Assembly (NCBI RefSeq): GCF_041146395.1
Contig: NC_090986.1
Span: 49,078,001 to 49,142,000 of the forward strand
Reading direction: 5' to 3'
Length of the DNA: 64,000 nucleotides
DNA from: Eulemur rufifrons
Lineage: Eukaryota; Chordata; Mammalia; Primates; Lemuridae
Positions 11,471 to 22,600 of this stretch are shown piece by piece. Each line of letters begins with the position of its first letter. Positions within the stretch are counted from its first letter, which is position 1. The position numbers were made by a program, and so were the translations under genes. The notes beneath the pieces are model-generated. The model ran no database searches, was not told where the DNA came from, and worked only from the letters and a program-made list of their open reading frames with translations.

Positions 11471-12412
11471 ACTCTACTTCATTGCAAGTCATATGTATAA
11501 TTGAAGAATAGGCAAAGATGTCTTGGAACCATGATATTGTTGGAGACACTCACCTTACAGGGATTTGAGGAACTCAACAGATTCATTAGATCTATATTGT
11601 ACATCCAAATGAGAGAATTAGAGGAGATAAAGGGCAGTGGGTAGAGAGAACAATAATACACTCTTGATATTTTCAGAGTATATATTACAGAAGAGTTAAA
11701 AACCATTCAGAGCCAGTGGCTGCACGCAGAATTTAGCAAGCTGTTCACATGGAGAAAGATGGATTTGTACATCTGTATCAACTCTGGCCACAGTCTGACT
11801 CTAGTATTTATGACTGATATCTCTTAGCCTCTAGGGCCACATTCAAATGCATGGGCAGAAACAAAACAGAAATAGTTGAGCTTGGAAGAAAGCATTTATG
11901 AGAGCATTGCAAACAGCTCATTTAAAAGGTTTTCAAAATATGGTTGTAATATTGCTCCGGTGACTTCATCCTGAAGACTCTTAAAGCCACCCTTCTCAAA
12001 AATTGTAAGCTCATAAACACGGTTCTTTTTATTTCTTTCATTTTCAGTTCTACACTGCTAGTTTCAGCAGCAAAAAGTGTAAGTGAACAGGATTGACCAT
12101 TGTGATCAACAGACCTCAAATCCTACTCTGGCATCCAGGAATCAAAATCATTCTTTAGATACTAACCCGTCCGCCTTTTTTTTATTGATATTTACATGGC
12201 TAAAAAGATGTCAAAAATATGTGCTGATGCTGTGGAGATTATTACATGTGCCACATTTACTGGCTGTCTGTAGCACACAAGCAAATTTCTGTAATTGCTA
12301 AAATCCCTTTGTTTATACATATGTGTTTTGCACTTTCCTTTTCTTCAGCTCTCTTAGGGACTGACACAAAAGAATGCAGAATTTTAACATATTTTTAACT
12401 GTCACTGTGTTT
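11471..12412. other. No recognised feature
   Basis: No gene or repeat that I can name. Short frames on both strands carry no signature. Confidence 0.4.
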
Positions 12413-12430
12413 AATAGATGTTACTTTCTT
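12413..12430 (+). repeat. Target-site duplication, left copy
   Basis: The 18-bp AATAGATGTTACTTTCTT is repeated exactly at 12781-12798 and brackets the Alu, which shows that the Alu entered by L1-type target-primed insertion. Confidence 0.95.
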
Positions 12431-12780
12431 CTTCTTCTTCTTGTTATCTTATTTTATTTTTTTTTTGAGACAGGGTCTGGCTCTGTTGCCCATGTTCGAG
12501 TGCCGTGGCGTCAGCCTAGCTCACAGCAACCTCAAACTCCTGGGCTCAAGCAATTCTAGTGCCTCAGCCTCCCAAGTTTCTGGGACTATAGGCATGCGCC
12601 ACCATGCCTGGCTAATTTTTTTCTATATATTTTTAGTGTCTGGCTAATTTCTTTCTATTTTTAGTAGAGATGGGGTCTCACTCTTGCTCAGGCTGGTCTC
12701 GAACTCCTGAACTCAAGCGATCCTCTCTCCTCGGCCTCCCAGAGTGCTAGGATTACAGGCGTGAGCCACCGTGACTGGCC
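12431..12780 (-). mobile_element. Alu SINE, lemur-type, full dimer
   Basis: This is a complete antisense Alu. The poly(T)/(CTT)n tail comes first, then the right arm ('gagacagggtctggctctgt'), the left arm ('tctcactcttgctcaggctg') and the 5' end ('ggcgtgagccaccgtgactggcc'). The right arm carries 'gtggcgtcagcctagctcac' and the linker (about 12613-12655) is lengthened. I associate both traits with lemur Alus, and the copy at 49294-49636 shares them. Exact 18-bp duplications flank it. The left arm keeps the region of the Pol III A and B boxes. Short open frames across it are Alu-derived. Confidence 0.97.
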
Positions 12781-12798
12781 AATAGATGTTACTTTCTT
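12781..12798 (+). repeat. Target-site duplication, right copy
   Basis: Identical to 12413-12430 over 18 bases and directly abutting the Alu 5' end. Confidence 0.95.
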
Positions 12799-12894
12799 AA
12801 TACATGCTTTTTCTTACTACTCAGCTAGAAGTTTCTATTTGATACATTTTCACTAATAACTGGACTAAGTAAAAGGATAGTTTTCAACTTAAAT

Positions 12895-13240
12895 ACCTTG
12901 TGATGCTACCTCTAAAAATTATAGGCAGCTTCTCAGAGTTGAAGACAGCCTCTAACCAACAAGGAATGAGAAGGCAGGCACTCAGCTGTACGGCCACAAG
13001 AAAATGAATTCTATTGACAAGCTGAGGAAACATGGACATGAAATCTTCCACAGTCAGGCTACCAGATGAGAACACAGCCTGTCTAACACCTTGATTACAG
13101 GTTTTTGAGACCCTAATCAGAGGATTCAGCTAAGTCATGCCTGGACTCCTAATCCATAGAAATTATGAGATAATAAATATATGTTGTTTTAAGCTTCTAA
13201 ATTTGTGGTAATTTGTCACATAGCAATAGATAACTATCAA
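12895..13240 (+). mobile_element. MaLR-type LTR (MLT1-like), 3' part
   Basis: The end of the segment reads 'gagataataaatatatgttg', then 'ttttaagcttctaaatttg', then 'tggtaatttgtcacatagca', then 'atagataacta'. This is the classic 3' end of MaLR/MLT1 LTRs, including the AATAAA polyadenylation signal. Upstream, 'agatgagaacacagcctg' and 'acaccttgatt' fit the same LTR class. The 5' part is not clear. This is an old, solitary LTR remnant with no internal viral genes seen. Confidence 0.55.
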
Positions 13241-14164
13241 GCTATAAGTTTATATTTAAAGACTTGGCAATGTAAAAACAATAATGAGACTAGATGAAAA
13301 GGCAAAATGAAAATGAATATGCATTTATATGGGAGAAAAAAATCATTAACCAGTGACAAGTTTATATTAATACAAAACACAAGTCATAATGAAATTTTCA
13401 CAAGGTATACATGAGCTAGTGTAATATAGTTCTTTTTGCATAAATGTCAACATTTCATATCAATTAAATTACAAACAAAAACAAATATATCTTCTATTAC
13501 TTTAACAGTAATTTTCTAAAAATTACTAAAAATTTTCTAAAAATAGCTCCATAAATAAGAGCTATTTTTAAAGACCATGCCATGTGTAACTGACATGTCC
13601 TAAAATTATGACTACACCCTATTGGCTCTTTAAAATGTATTATAACTTCTAATTCGTATGCTATTTGGAATTTGTTTGTTGTTACAGTGTCACATGATAA
13701 ATATGTAGGTATTTCAGTATTTCTCCATCTAACCTCTGGAAAATTATAATACAAATGGACACCAATCATTCTGTAGTGTTTAGAAATGGACAATAAAGAG
13801 AAAAAATAAAGGGACTATAAAAGGAAATGGACTGGGACAAGTATTACTTTGGTCTTTGCTTCTACTCTCAGAACTTCTTACACCTGGGCCCTTCATACTT
13901 ATATAGCTCTACTGCTCTTGATAAGCCCACCAGGTAGATAGTCAAATCCAAGGCCTGGTAGCAGGGCTTCTTTTCCCTTGTTTCTCTTTCTTATTTTTCA
14001 TTTTGTTTCCCTAACTAAAGGGTAGAACTTAATGATGTAAGAGCTCAATGGTATGGACATAGAAAAAAATGGCCCAGAATGGTCCCTTCACCCGTTTTTA
14101 CATTAGGCCTTAGTTTACTACATCAAAGGTAAAAATTATGTAAGACAGGACAGCTCAGGAGTCT
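13241..14164. other. No recognised feature
   Basis: AT-rich. The 98-codon open frame at 13497-13793 (minus) has no family signature and lies in low-GC DNA. Confidence 0.4.
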
Positions 14165-14790
14165 TAAATAGTTTATTTTTTCAAATAATCTTTTTATTTT
14201 AAAATACTTTTTGGTTTGTCAAAAAGTGGGAATACAGAATGCCCAATATCCACTTTCCTATTATTTGCATCTTGCATTAATATAATTGCACTAATGTTGT
14301 CACAATTAATGAATTTGTATTTATACACTATAATTATTAACTAAAACTCATATTCATTTTCAGATTTCCTTAGTTTTGCACGTTCCAGGATCTCACTCAG
14401 AATACCATGTTACATTTAGTTGCCATGTTTCCTTAGGCTGTAAGAATTTCTCAAATATCCTTTGTTTTTGATGACCTTGAAAGTTCTGAGTAGTAATGAT
14501 CAGATATTTTGTAGCATCTCTCAGTTGGGATTTGTTTGATGTGTTTCTCGTGATTTGATGAATTTTTCCCAAGTTTCATTCTCATCATATCATATCATAT
14601 CAAAGGCACGTGAATCAATATGACATAAGCTTTAATGTTAATTATGATCACCTGAATGAGGCAGTCTCTGCCAGGTTTCTCCACTGTGTAATTGTTCTTT
14701 ATTTTTCCTTTTTCCAAAGTGCATTCTTTAAAACCAAGCCACTATTCAAACCACATTTAAGGAGTGGAGAGTTTCATATAGAGTTTAAAC
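14165..14790 (-). mobile_element. Ancient L1M 3' UTR, antisense
   Basis: Several blocks of the old mammalian L1M 3' UTR appear in antisense order: 'ccatgtttccttaggctg', 'ttgatgaccttgaaagttc', 'cagatattttgtagcatc', 'gggatttgtttgatgtgt', 'aattatgatcacctga', and 'caggtttctccactgtg'. The AT-rich end near 14165-14215 is where the sense-strand tail would lie. Confidence 0.62.
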
Positions 14791-15669
14791 AATGGTAATT
14801 TTCAGGTTAGAATCCTTATTAGGGACATAGTAAAATGATATAATGATAATACAGAATATTGGCATAGACATATATGTATTCTCAAATATTAAATTTGTAT
14901 TTAATATTTGTTTCTACCTATCTATATAAAAACTCTGTTTTTTCCAAGTTGTGTAATTTCAGTGGCAAGGAAGACCTCTAGTGAGCCAGAACGAAATGGA
15001 AAAGTTTACAAGGCTGTGAGTTTTCAAACTATCCCATGAATCATTTTAAAGTCAATAATATTTCAGAGGTAGAATAGAATGGAAAGAAAGAACACTATGA
15101 AAAAATTGATGAAGGAAAGCAGAAGGATTCTTTGGATTGGAGAGTTCTTTGTCACAGGGATATAAAGAAAACTATCTTATGAGCTTTGTATAATTGATAA
15201 CAGTTGATAGCACAGAAACAAATGAAATGTGTGAACCACTGGGAATCAACCAGCTAAAAGTATTTTTAAATGAAAATATGATATAAATTATTTATAATAA
15301 AAACATACATAATTGTAATATATGTGTGTATGACTTTTGTGTATAATTACGAAATCATACCATTGCAGAAGAGATGAGATGATAAAGATATGGCAAGTAA
15401 AAATTATAAAAATTTTACTTGAGAATCAGGAAAGCTAATGCAATGTATTCAATACGAAATCCATCTCAGATAGATTTGTACTGGCTTGTGTATCTGAGTA
15501 GTTCAAAGTTAGGGAAGGCTTGAGACCTGGTTTGATCAACGATCTGTTTCTTTATGATTTCTTTATTTTTGTTATTTTCCTTTGTCTTTAGGTTGATCTC
15601 CTCCATTGTTAAAGGTGATTAGGGCAAACAATGTCTTCATTTTCCTGTATGCGGATAAAAAGCACTTCT
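14791..15669. other. No recognised feature
   Basis: AT-rich DNA between the L1M remnant and the 5S pseudogene. Nothing nameable. Confidence 0.4.
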
Positions 15670-15789
15670 ATCCTAGCTATACAAAGGATTGTCTGACAAT
15701 CTCCCATCCAAGTACTAACCAGGCCCAACCCTGCTTAGCTTCCAAGATCAGATGAGATTGGGCACATTCAGGGTGGTATAGCTGCAGAC
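15670..15789 (-). pseudogene. RNA5SP: 5S ribosomal RNA pseudogene
   Basis: On the minus strand, bases 15789 to about 15700 align without gaps to vertebrate 5S rRNA from its first base. They run through the 'ataccaccctgaa' region and the internal promoter region ('aagctaagcaggg', 'gggcctggttagtacttgg') to 'atgggaga'. I count about nine substitutions in the first 88 positions. Seven of these remove CpGs, and no CpG of the canonical segment survives. The last 25-30 bases, which pair with the 5' end in the real RNA, are strongly altered, so the terminal helix could not form. A T-run follows at about 15656-15660 (read on minus), like a Pol III terminator. I see no poly(A) tail or target duplication. 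A functional 5S gene is excluded by the broken 3' end. The internal promoter is better preserved, so residual Pol III transcription is conceivable. Confidence 0.93.
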
Positions 15790-17644
15790 TGTTCTACAAT
15801 CTCATAGTTGAACCCATGATTATGGCTAGAGCAATGGAACATGTTGGTTGGTTTAACAGGAAAGAACTTTCTGTCAAATGCTCCTACTCCCAACACCTAA
15901 CTCCCCTTTTCTAACTGTTGGTGAGTTTATTCCAGAAATATTGGGGCTCAAGGCCAGACCTATGCATACTCAAGTAAAAACATGGACAGTTCTAGGAAGA
16001 AGAAGGTATAGTGGTTAAATACAGCAAATTTCTATGTACTAGCATATTAGGCAATATATTTTTCTGCCTATACTAATATTCTGTTAGTTAGGAAAGAGTT
16101 ACTGTATATGATCTGCTTATTATCCAGAGAATATGAATACAAGTCATGTGCTTGATGATTATTTAATTATCAATAGACCACATGATTTTATAATCAGGTC
16201 TCAGGTCTTATCACATATTAAATATGTAATTATTGTAGAAAATTTTAAGGGGGCCTCAGAACACTGAAAATGTAGCAACTTTGATCCTGATATTGTCACT
16301 AAGGTAGATACTGTTTAAATTAAGCCAATGCATGGTTACATGAATTGACATGTATAATCAGGTATGTAATTTTTTTGTTTGAATGTAAAAAAAAAATCAC
16401 ATTTTTGTGTTTAATTTTCTTATACTGGAGTTTGTGAAATGTTTTCTAGTATATTATTTTTAGGATTGAAATAGAATAAATAATTAGTTTAATATTGTCT
16501 GTTTTCAGATTTGCTGGCTACACAGAATTATGCAAACTTAGAACAAATAATGGTTCAGGCAATGAGACAATTATATGTTTACTTCGTTTTTCATTCGTAA
16601 GGGGCCATTGATGTACCACATATCTGACATTATTGTTATTGTTACTTAGCATTAATATAACACACTGAATTTTTTAAATGCTTTATAATCATTAATTAGT
16701 CATACTTCATAGCACTGCGGTAAGGTAATGTGGTGATTATAGAAAATTAAGCTACAAATAATGCAGGTTGCTGCTCTGAAGGAATTATGACTTACAAGTG
16801 AATATATGCCAAATTATAGGTTAGAAATCTGTGGAATTTTTAAGCTTCTAGCATTGACGTATGCAAGCTTAGATAATAAGTCAAAAGGTACGTTTGTATT
16901 ACAGCTATGCCATTTCTGCTATGTTAATAATATTATGGCATTTAGATACTCTCTGTTCTGACAAGCTTGCATATAAACTTGATTAGACTTTTCCATTCTT
17001 CTTGAAGTCAAAGATTAAAAGATTAAAGAAAATAAAACACTGCAAGTCATCTATTTTTCCAGTCTCTAGCCCTCACTATATTTATATAATTTACATATGT
17101 TCTTATTTATCTGAAAGATTCCTTAGGAAATCTCCAACATCTTCCCTTTTTTGACATTTCTTAATACCTCTATTATCTTTTCCAATAAAGTCCATGTCTT
17201 CCAAACCCATATAGTTTATAGCCTTACAAATACATGTCACAGTTACTTGCCAGAAAATTCTCCTGAAGCCTAGTAGACTGAGTCTTACCAAACTGTGAAG
17301 AGACAGAAAGGGAACAATGTGGATTTTCCAAGCAAATTTTGTAGCACAATAATGAGGGGGAAATTTCATATTAATTTAAATGCCCTCCTTCTCCATTTCT
17401 CAAAGCAACTGAAGAACTTTCTGATACATAGATACCCGGGTTTGCCATCTTAATAGTGACAGAATGCCTATAAATACTAAGTAATAAGTACAGATGAATT
17501 TCTTAATGTTTTCTTCTACTAAGCTAAGACATTTCCCGTAGGAATGAAAAAGTGTTAACGAAACTACTTTATATGAAAATTGTGCAGATTAATATTTTCC
17601 AATTTGCCTGTTTGATGAACAAATTTGATATGTAAAGATTGTAA
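15790..17644. other. Long unassigned stretch, no gene seen
   Basis: About 1.85 kb of AT-rich DNA. The 88-codon open frame at 17103-17369 (minus) resembles nothing I know. Confidence 0.4.
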
Positions 17645-17659
17645 TAGGAGGAGACAATT
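17645..17659 (+). repeat. 15-bp direct repeat, left copy (probable target-site duplication)
   Basis: TAGGAGGAGACAATT is repeated exactly at 19613-19627, directly after the A-rich tail of an L1 3' end. The pair brackets 1953 bp. Confidence 0.8.
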
Positions 17660-17703
17660 TCCAAGGAAGGATGTAATTACTTAAAAAGCAAGAAGGATCC
17701 TTG

Positions 17704-18060
17704 AGGCAAGATAGCCCACTAGAGACAAAGCTCAAAGGACCATCCCAGCAGAAGAGTTGAGAATTGGACTGAGGAGAGCGGAGAGAGTGATTACTGCTCA
17801 GAAGTGAACCACAGGGACGGAGGACCAGTGGATTCTGGGAAAGTACCAGGAGGAACTGAGCAATGGAAAGAGAGGAGGGTAGAAGGGAGCAACTAGTGTG
17901 AACTCACTCCAGGGAGTTCCACAGCCCAAGGAAAGCGCAAGGGTTTTTTTCTTCCTCCCCTCACCCTGGTGTCTCAGACCAGCAAAGGGAAGAAGGACTT
18001 GGAAAAAAGACGAATAAAAGGCATCACCTAGAAGAGAGGAAGATTCTTGCAGATAGACAT
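17704..18060 (+). mobile_element. L1 5'-UTR-like segment
   Basis: The start 'gaggcaagatagcccacta' then 'gagacaaagctc' resembles the first bases of mammalian L1 5' UTRs, whose hallmark is 'caagatggccgactag'. The following 350 bases are richer in G and C than their surroundings and purine-biased, as L1 5' UTRs are. No ORF1 follows. About 44 bases (17660-17703) separate it from the 15-bp repeat and might be 5'-transduced flank. Such 5' UTRs are Pol II promoters when intact. Confidence 0.5.
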
Positions 18061-18584
18061 TAAACATAATGCATAAAACTTAGTCTTTCTCAGATGGCCT
18101 AATCCCCAACCAATACATTTTTAATTATTTAGAATAAATGGAGCAGGTAGTACAAATAAAGGAATATGCTTTCCCTTTGTTCTCTAAATTCTAACAATCC
18201 AGATGGAAAGATTATTTCTGTGATATTCGTGTATATGTATGTTGGTGTGTATAAATATATATAGATGCAGAGAGGTAAATTTATGAGCACAGATATATCC
18301 ATACCTACACCTGTACATACACAGATATATCTATATAATATTATCTTTATTGGAAAAGGTAATAGATTGATAGGTAGATCTATTTATCTACCTACCTATC
18401 TATATGTGTATGTGCATGTGTGTGTGTATATATGTATATATATAGGACCAAATGAAATTGCTGCTATTTTTCTATTTTTGATCTACAGAAAAGGCAATTT
18501 CCTTACCTAGCAAAATAGTAGTTATCAGAGAAATCTGGTTAGAAGTATAGTGTGAACAAGTGATATCATTAAATGAATACTGTC
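18061..18584. other. Non-L1 sequence inside the bracketed unit, with simple repeats
   Basis: This part looks like ordinary genomic DNA and not L1. It includes a low-complexity zone (18230-18445) of TATA, GATA/TATC-like and (CTAC)n/(GT)n runs. The short frame at 18265-18510 arises from these simple repeats. Confidence 0.6.
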
Positions 18585-18735
18585 CTTGGAAACTTGGCTT
18601 CTGATTTTAATTGTACTATTCACCAGATTGATGATTTTAAGAAGGCCACCTTTCTAGAACACAGTTTTATAATCTGTAACATAGAGAAGATTATATAGGT
18701 CCAAGATCTTTCAATTTCTCTTTAGCTTCAAATTT
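18585..18735 (+). repeat. MIR-like SINE fragment
   Basis: The order 'acttggcttctgatttta', 'ttgtactattcaccag', 'acacagttttataatctgtaac' follows the MIR core and 3' half ('gggttcgaatcctggctc...cagtttcctcatctgtaaa'), with strong decay. Confidence 0.48.
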
Positions 18736-18870
18736 TTTAATGCTTATTCATTCATTCACTAATTTTTTTGTGTGTGTGATTTTTTGATACCTAATATAGA
18801 TATTTTTCTAGGCTTTGAATGTAAAGCAGTGACCAAAACAGGCAAAATTCCTTTATGGCTATAACTAACA
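18736..18870 (-). repeat. L2 3' end, antisense
   Basis: The stretch reads 'cattcattcattcactaa', then 'tttttctaggctttgaatg', 'agcagtgaccaaaacagg' and 'caaaattcctttatgg'. This follows the antisense L2 3' end in order ('ttcattcattcaacaaa...cagtgaacaaaacagacaaaaatccct'). Confidence 0.55.
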
Positions 18871-19312
18871 CTTGGTTATCTTTCTTTCACCTAGAATTAG
18901 AGAAATATGCTCCAAAGAAAATACTCTATCCAGGACCTTATTATATTTATTGTGAATAGAAACATTCCTCTCTATAACCTAGGATGTCTGTGTAGTACTG
19001 GTTGTAAAAGTTGTCTACCCTAATATGTTATACACCAGGGAAGTAGGAGAATACATTTAGTACTGCCTATTTTGAAAATCTGCACTTTAAGACAATTATA
19101 AAATTTGTCTACAAGTTTTTGCAATTTTCATGAGAATGTAATAAATTGGAGCAGCTGATGCAAGGAGAAAGTAGAAGAATCATTACAAAATTTTTCTCCG
19201 TTTTAAATTCAGAGCATGGCTTTTTCTCAGTGGTCTCTAAGGGTTTGTGTATAAAATTCCCTAGTTTTACAAACAATCAAAATACTTTTCTGTTTTGTGT
19301 TCAGTCTGATGA
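18871..19312. other. Unassigned sequence inside the bracketed unit
   Basis: No gene, repeat or L1 ORF sequence is seen, although an L1 5'-UTR-like segment lies upstream and an L1 3' end directly downstream. Confidence 0.5.
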
Positions 19313-19612
19313 CTATGGAACTGAAGTCCATTCTTCTAAGTGAAGTATCACAAGAATGGAAAAACAAACACCACATATACTCACCATTGAATCGGAACTA
19401 ATCAACACTTATATGCACATATGGAAATAACATTCATCGGAAATCAAGCAGGTGAGGGGAGAACAGCGGAGGAGTAAATTCACACCTAACGGTACAACCC
19501 ACACTATCTGGGGGATGGACACACTTATAATTTTAACACAAATGGTTACAAAGGCAATTTATGTAACCAAAAACATTTGTAGCCCTGTAATATTCTGAAA
19601 TTAAGAAAAAAG
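19313..19612 (+). mobile_element. L1 3' end (last ORF2 codons and 3' UTR)
   Basis: The start 'gtccattcttctaagtgaag' and 'tatcacaagaatggaaaaac' are the last ORF2 bases, closely matching the L1 at 1291-2262. The 3' UTR has 'tatctgggggatggacac' and 'tatgtaaccaaaaacatttg' and ends with 'taatattctgaaatta' before a short A-rich tail. It is followed at once by the right copy of a 15-bp direct repeat whose partner lies 1.95 kb upstream. No matching repeat abuts its own left edge. Confidence 0.9.
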
Positions 19613-19627
19613 TAGGAGGAGACAATT
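19613..19627 (+). repeat. 15-bp direct repeat, right copy (probable target-site duplication)
   Basis: Exact copy of 17645-17659, placed immediately after the L1 tail, where a target-site duplication belongs. Confidence 0.8.
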
Positions 19628-22600
19628 ACAAGATATCATTGAAGCAAATGTACTGTGGTGTGGCCAGAATAATTTGAGGTAAGATTATTAAACAGCTGAA
19701 GTTTGAAAAAATACTTTTTTCTCTTTTGTGAATAGCGGTATTCTCAAGACATTTTCCCATAATAACTAAAAGTTGTTGAATCTAGGTTTGTACTCTACTG
19801 GCCTTCCTCTTCCCATTGATCTTTTTGCTTAGGTACTGCATTCATTGCCTGGGATCCCAAAAATTAGTAGAAAGAACATTCTCTTCAAAGATTGCATTAA
19901 TCATACTTAACCATATGTAGAAAGTTTTGTAAGTCTGTCCAGTTTATGTGCTTATAACTGCACTAAAAAGTAGAATCATTTTGGAAGAGCTGAGATTCAT
20001 ATTTTCCACCATTATGTACACATGCAATCAAAATGGACGTCTAATAATTTTTTGAACTGAAGGAAAAAGCAATTGGGGGGAATCTAAACACTAATAAATA
20101 TTCTTTGTATAATTAAAATAGGATAAATATATTTAGGTTTCCTCGATTCATTAAAATAGCTCTCCAGTCATTCGTTTACATAAGGGACTCTTTTATTTTC
20201 TCTGTTAACATTGTCATGTTGCATTATTTTATTTGGGAGAATATAGAATGATTTAGAATAAAAAGAACTAGTAGTTTTTAATCTTCTAATTAAGAAGTTT
20301 TGAATTCTAAAATATGTTCATTATATAGCTATCTTTCTATTCCTATTGCTTTATAAAATGTTATATACTTGAAATATATTATTAATAATTATTCTAAATA
20401 AACATTTAGAAATGTCTACACTTACTGCTCCAGAAAAATTAGTATGGCTGAGTGTAAGACTAAATGCATGATTTTCTTGGTATATTAAGTGTGTAAATGT
20501 TACTTGACAAAGGTATGTCAGGGCTTTCTTCCTGATATTTTATAGAAAGAGGGACAGTGAAGTCACACTACTGAGTGCTTAGTCTAATGATGGTGGGCCT
20601 TATAACTTGGGATATTAAGGCACCTGTATTCTTTTCTGCTGGAATAACCAAATAATTTGGTTTTATCCTGGTTAACAGTCCTATTTCACATATTCTCTTT
20701 ATGCATTTAAAAAATATTATAAGTCCATGGCCTCAGGCCACTTGTCTTTAATGCAATCATAATCCATTGATTCATCTTCATTATAGCTTTAGCACACTCT
20801 GCCAGAAAATTAACAATTTTACATTATCCTCTCCCCCGACTCTATCAAGAGTTCTAGCAAAGGAGATACTTGAAAGAAATCTTTATTACTCATAAAAAAA
20901 TAAATAATCTTCCAAATGTGGCTTTACTTATGTAGGATGGAGTGTGGTATAAAGAGGATCACTTAAAGTACTGTGTAGGAAAATGAATAAACTCTACCAT
21001 CCCATGAAACCTGTTGTGAGTCTAAAACGAAAAGCTTTCAGTCCTGGGAAGTGACTGGGGAATATAAAAGTTTGTGCAGTTAGTTGAGACTTTGGATTCA
21101 AGAAACTGTGGATGCTTGAACAAATCGTAATCCAGAATAACAGGACCAGATAAGAGCCTCAAAGGGGGCCTTTGGAGTAACGGGAAGGTTTTGCTAATGA
21201 GCCTGGTAAGGTGATCGTCTCATACACATAATAGACTCTCTGGACTTTTATTGTTCTCTGGGCCCAATGACCAGCTACTTATGCTGTCTCCAATGCTCCC
21301 TATTGCAGTTACTGGGAGATAAAATGCATCCCAAATTCCTTGTTCATTATATGAGTTGAGCAGTTTGCTCTTCTGAACTTTTTAAGATAGAATTTAGCTT
21401 GACTAGCTGTCCTTCCCCAATTCTCATGGTAATTACTGTAAGGAGTTTTAAAATATAATTCTCATGATTGCATTGAATTGCGAACTTGTAGGGTAAGTAA
21501 TATTATTTTGAAGACAGACTGGGGCATGATAATGGCATCTAGAGATGGAGGAAGCAAAAGTGCTTAGCAGAGATTTGATGAGGAAAGATGAGAATTTCCT
21601 AGCCTATGTGCAATTCACATTATGATGGAAAAAGATGTTCTAGTTAATCTTTTGTGGTTAAAAGGAATGGATTCACTCAAGTTACTTCTAGTAATGAAGA
21701 ATTTATTTTAAGAGTAACTGTGCACTCAAGGGATAAATTGTGTAATGAGGTAATAAGCAGATAGAAATCATAGTAGAACAAACTAAAGAGAAAATTCAGA
21801 AACCTAAGTTCTTTAAGAAGGTAAAACAGTACTGAGAGCCTTCGCTGTAGAAGGTTGGACAGAGTCATTAATGACTATGTGCTCCGCTATAATATGACTC
21901 ATGTTCCCTCCATGTTTCTATTATTTTCCCCTTTTCCTACAAGTTCATTTTGTCTTTCCACTGTCTCTACTTATTTTATTTGCCATGTAGATCCTGTGTA
22001 CTCATAGATTTTGCTTCTTTATAACTTTAACATGCCACGATTGTTTATGAACCTGGCTTTTCCTTACTTGTTATAAACTACATCAGGGTTTCCTTGCATG
22101 AGTCTTTCCAGCTTCATTCTCCATTGAAAGCTGCCTTTTTCTCTCCACATTTTCCAATTCAAATTCCTGAAAGATAAAATATTATCATCAAGTTTATCTG
22201 TGTTTTATGGCCAGTCTATTGATCAAGTAACCTTGGATTGAGAGCTCATCCTTGGTCCAACTCTCTACGGTTTGGGGTGTGGGTACTCAAGTAATTGGAA
22301 ATATGGCTGTTTAAGCTTTTCTGTTGAAGATAAAAGTAGAAAAACTAGAAAAGACTTGTTTCATACAAAGAAATAATTTTAGAAAGGTATGAAGAGGACC
22401 AATGATAAGGCCATAAGAAATATACAGTGGAAACACAAGGAGATAATAAACAACCAAAACCAGGAGATCATTTTCATACAGAGAATATACTACAGTTAGA
22501 GTTGAGTAATCATTTTCCAGGTCATTAAGTGAGTGGAAAAAGCTTTTCAAAACGAGGAAAGAACATATGTTAAGGCTCAGAGGGAAAACAAACAAACAAA

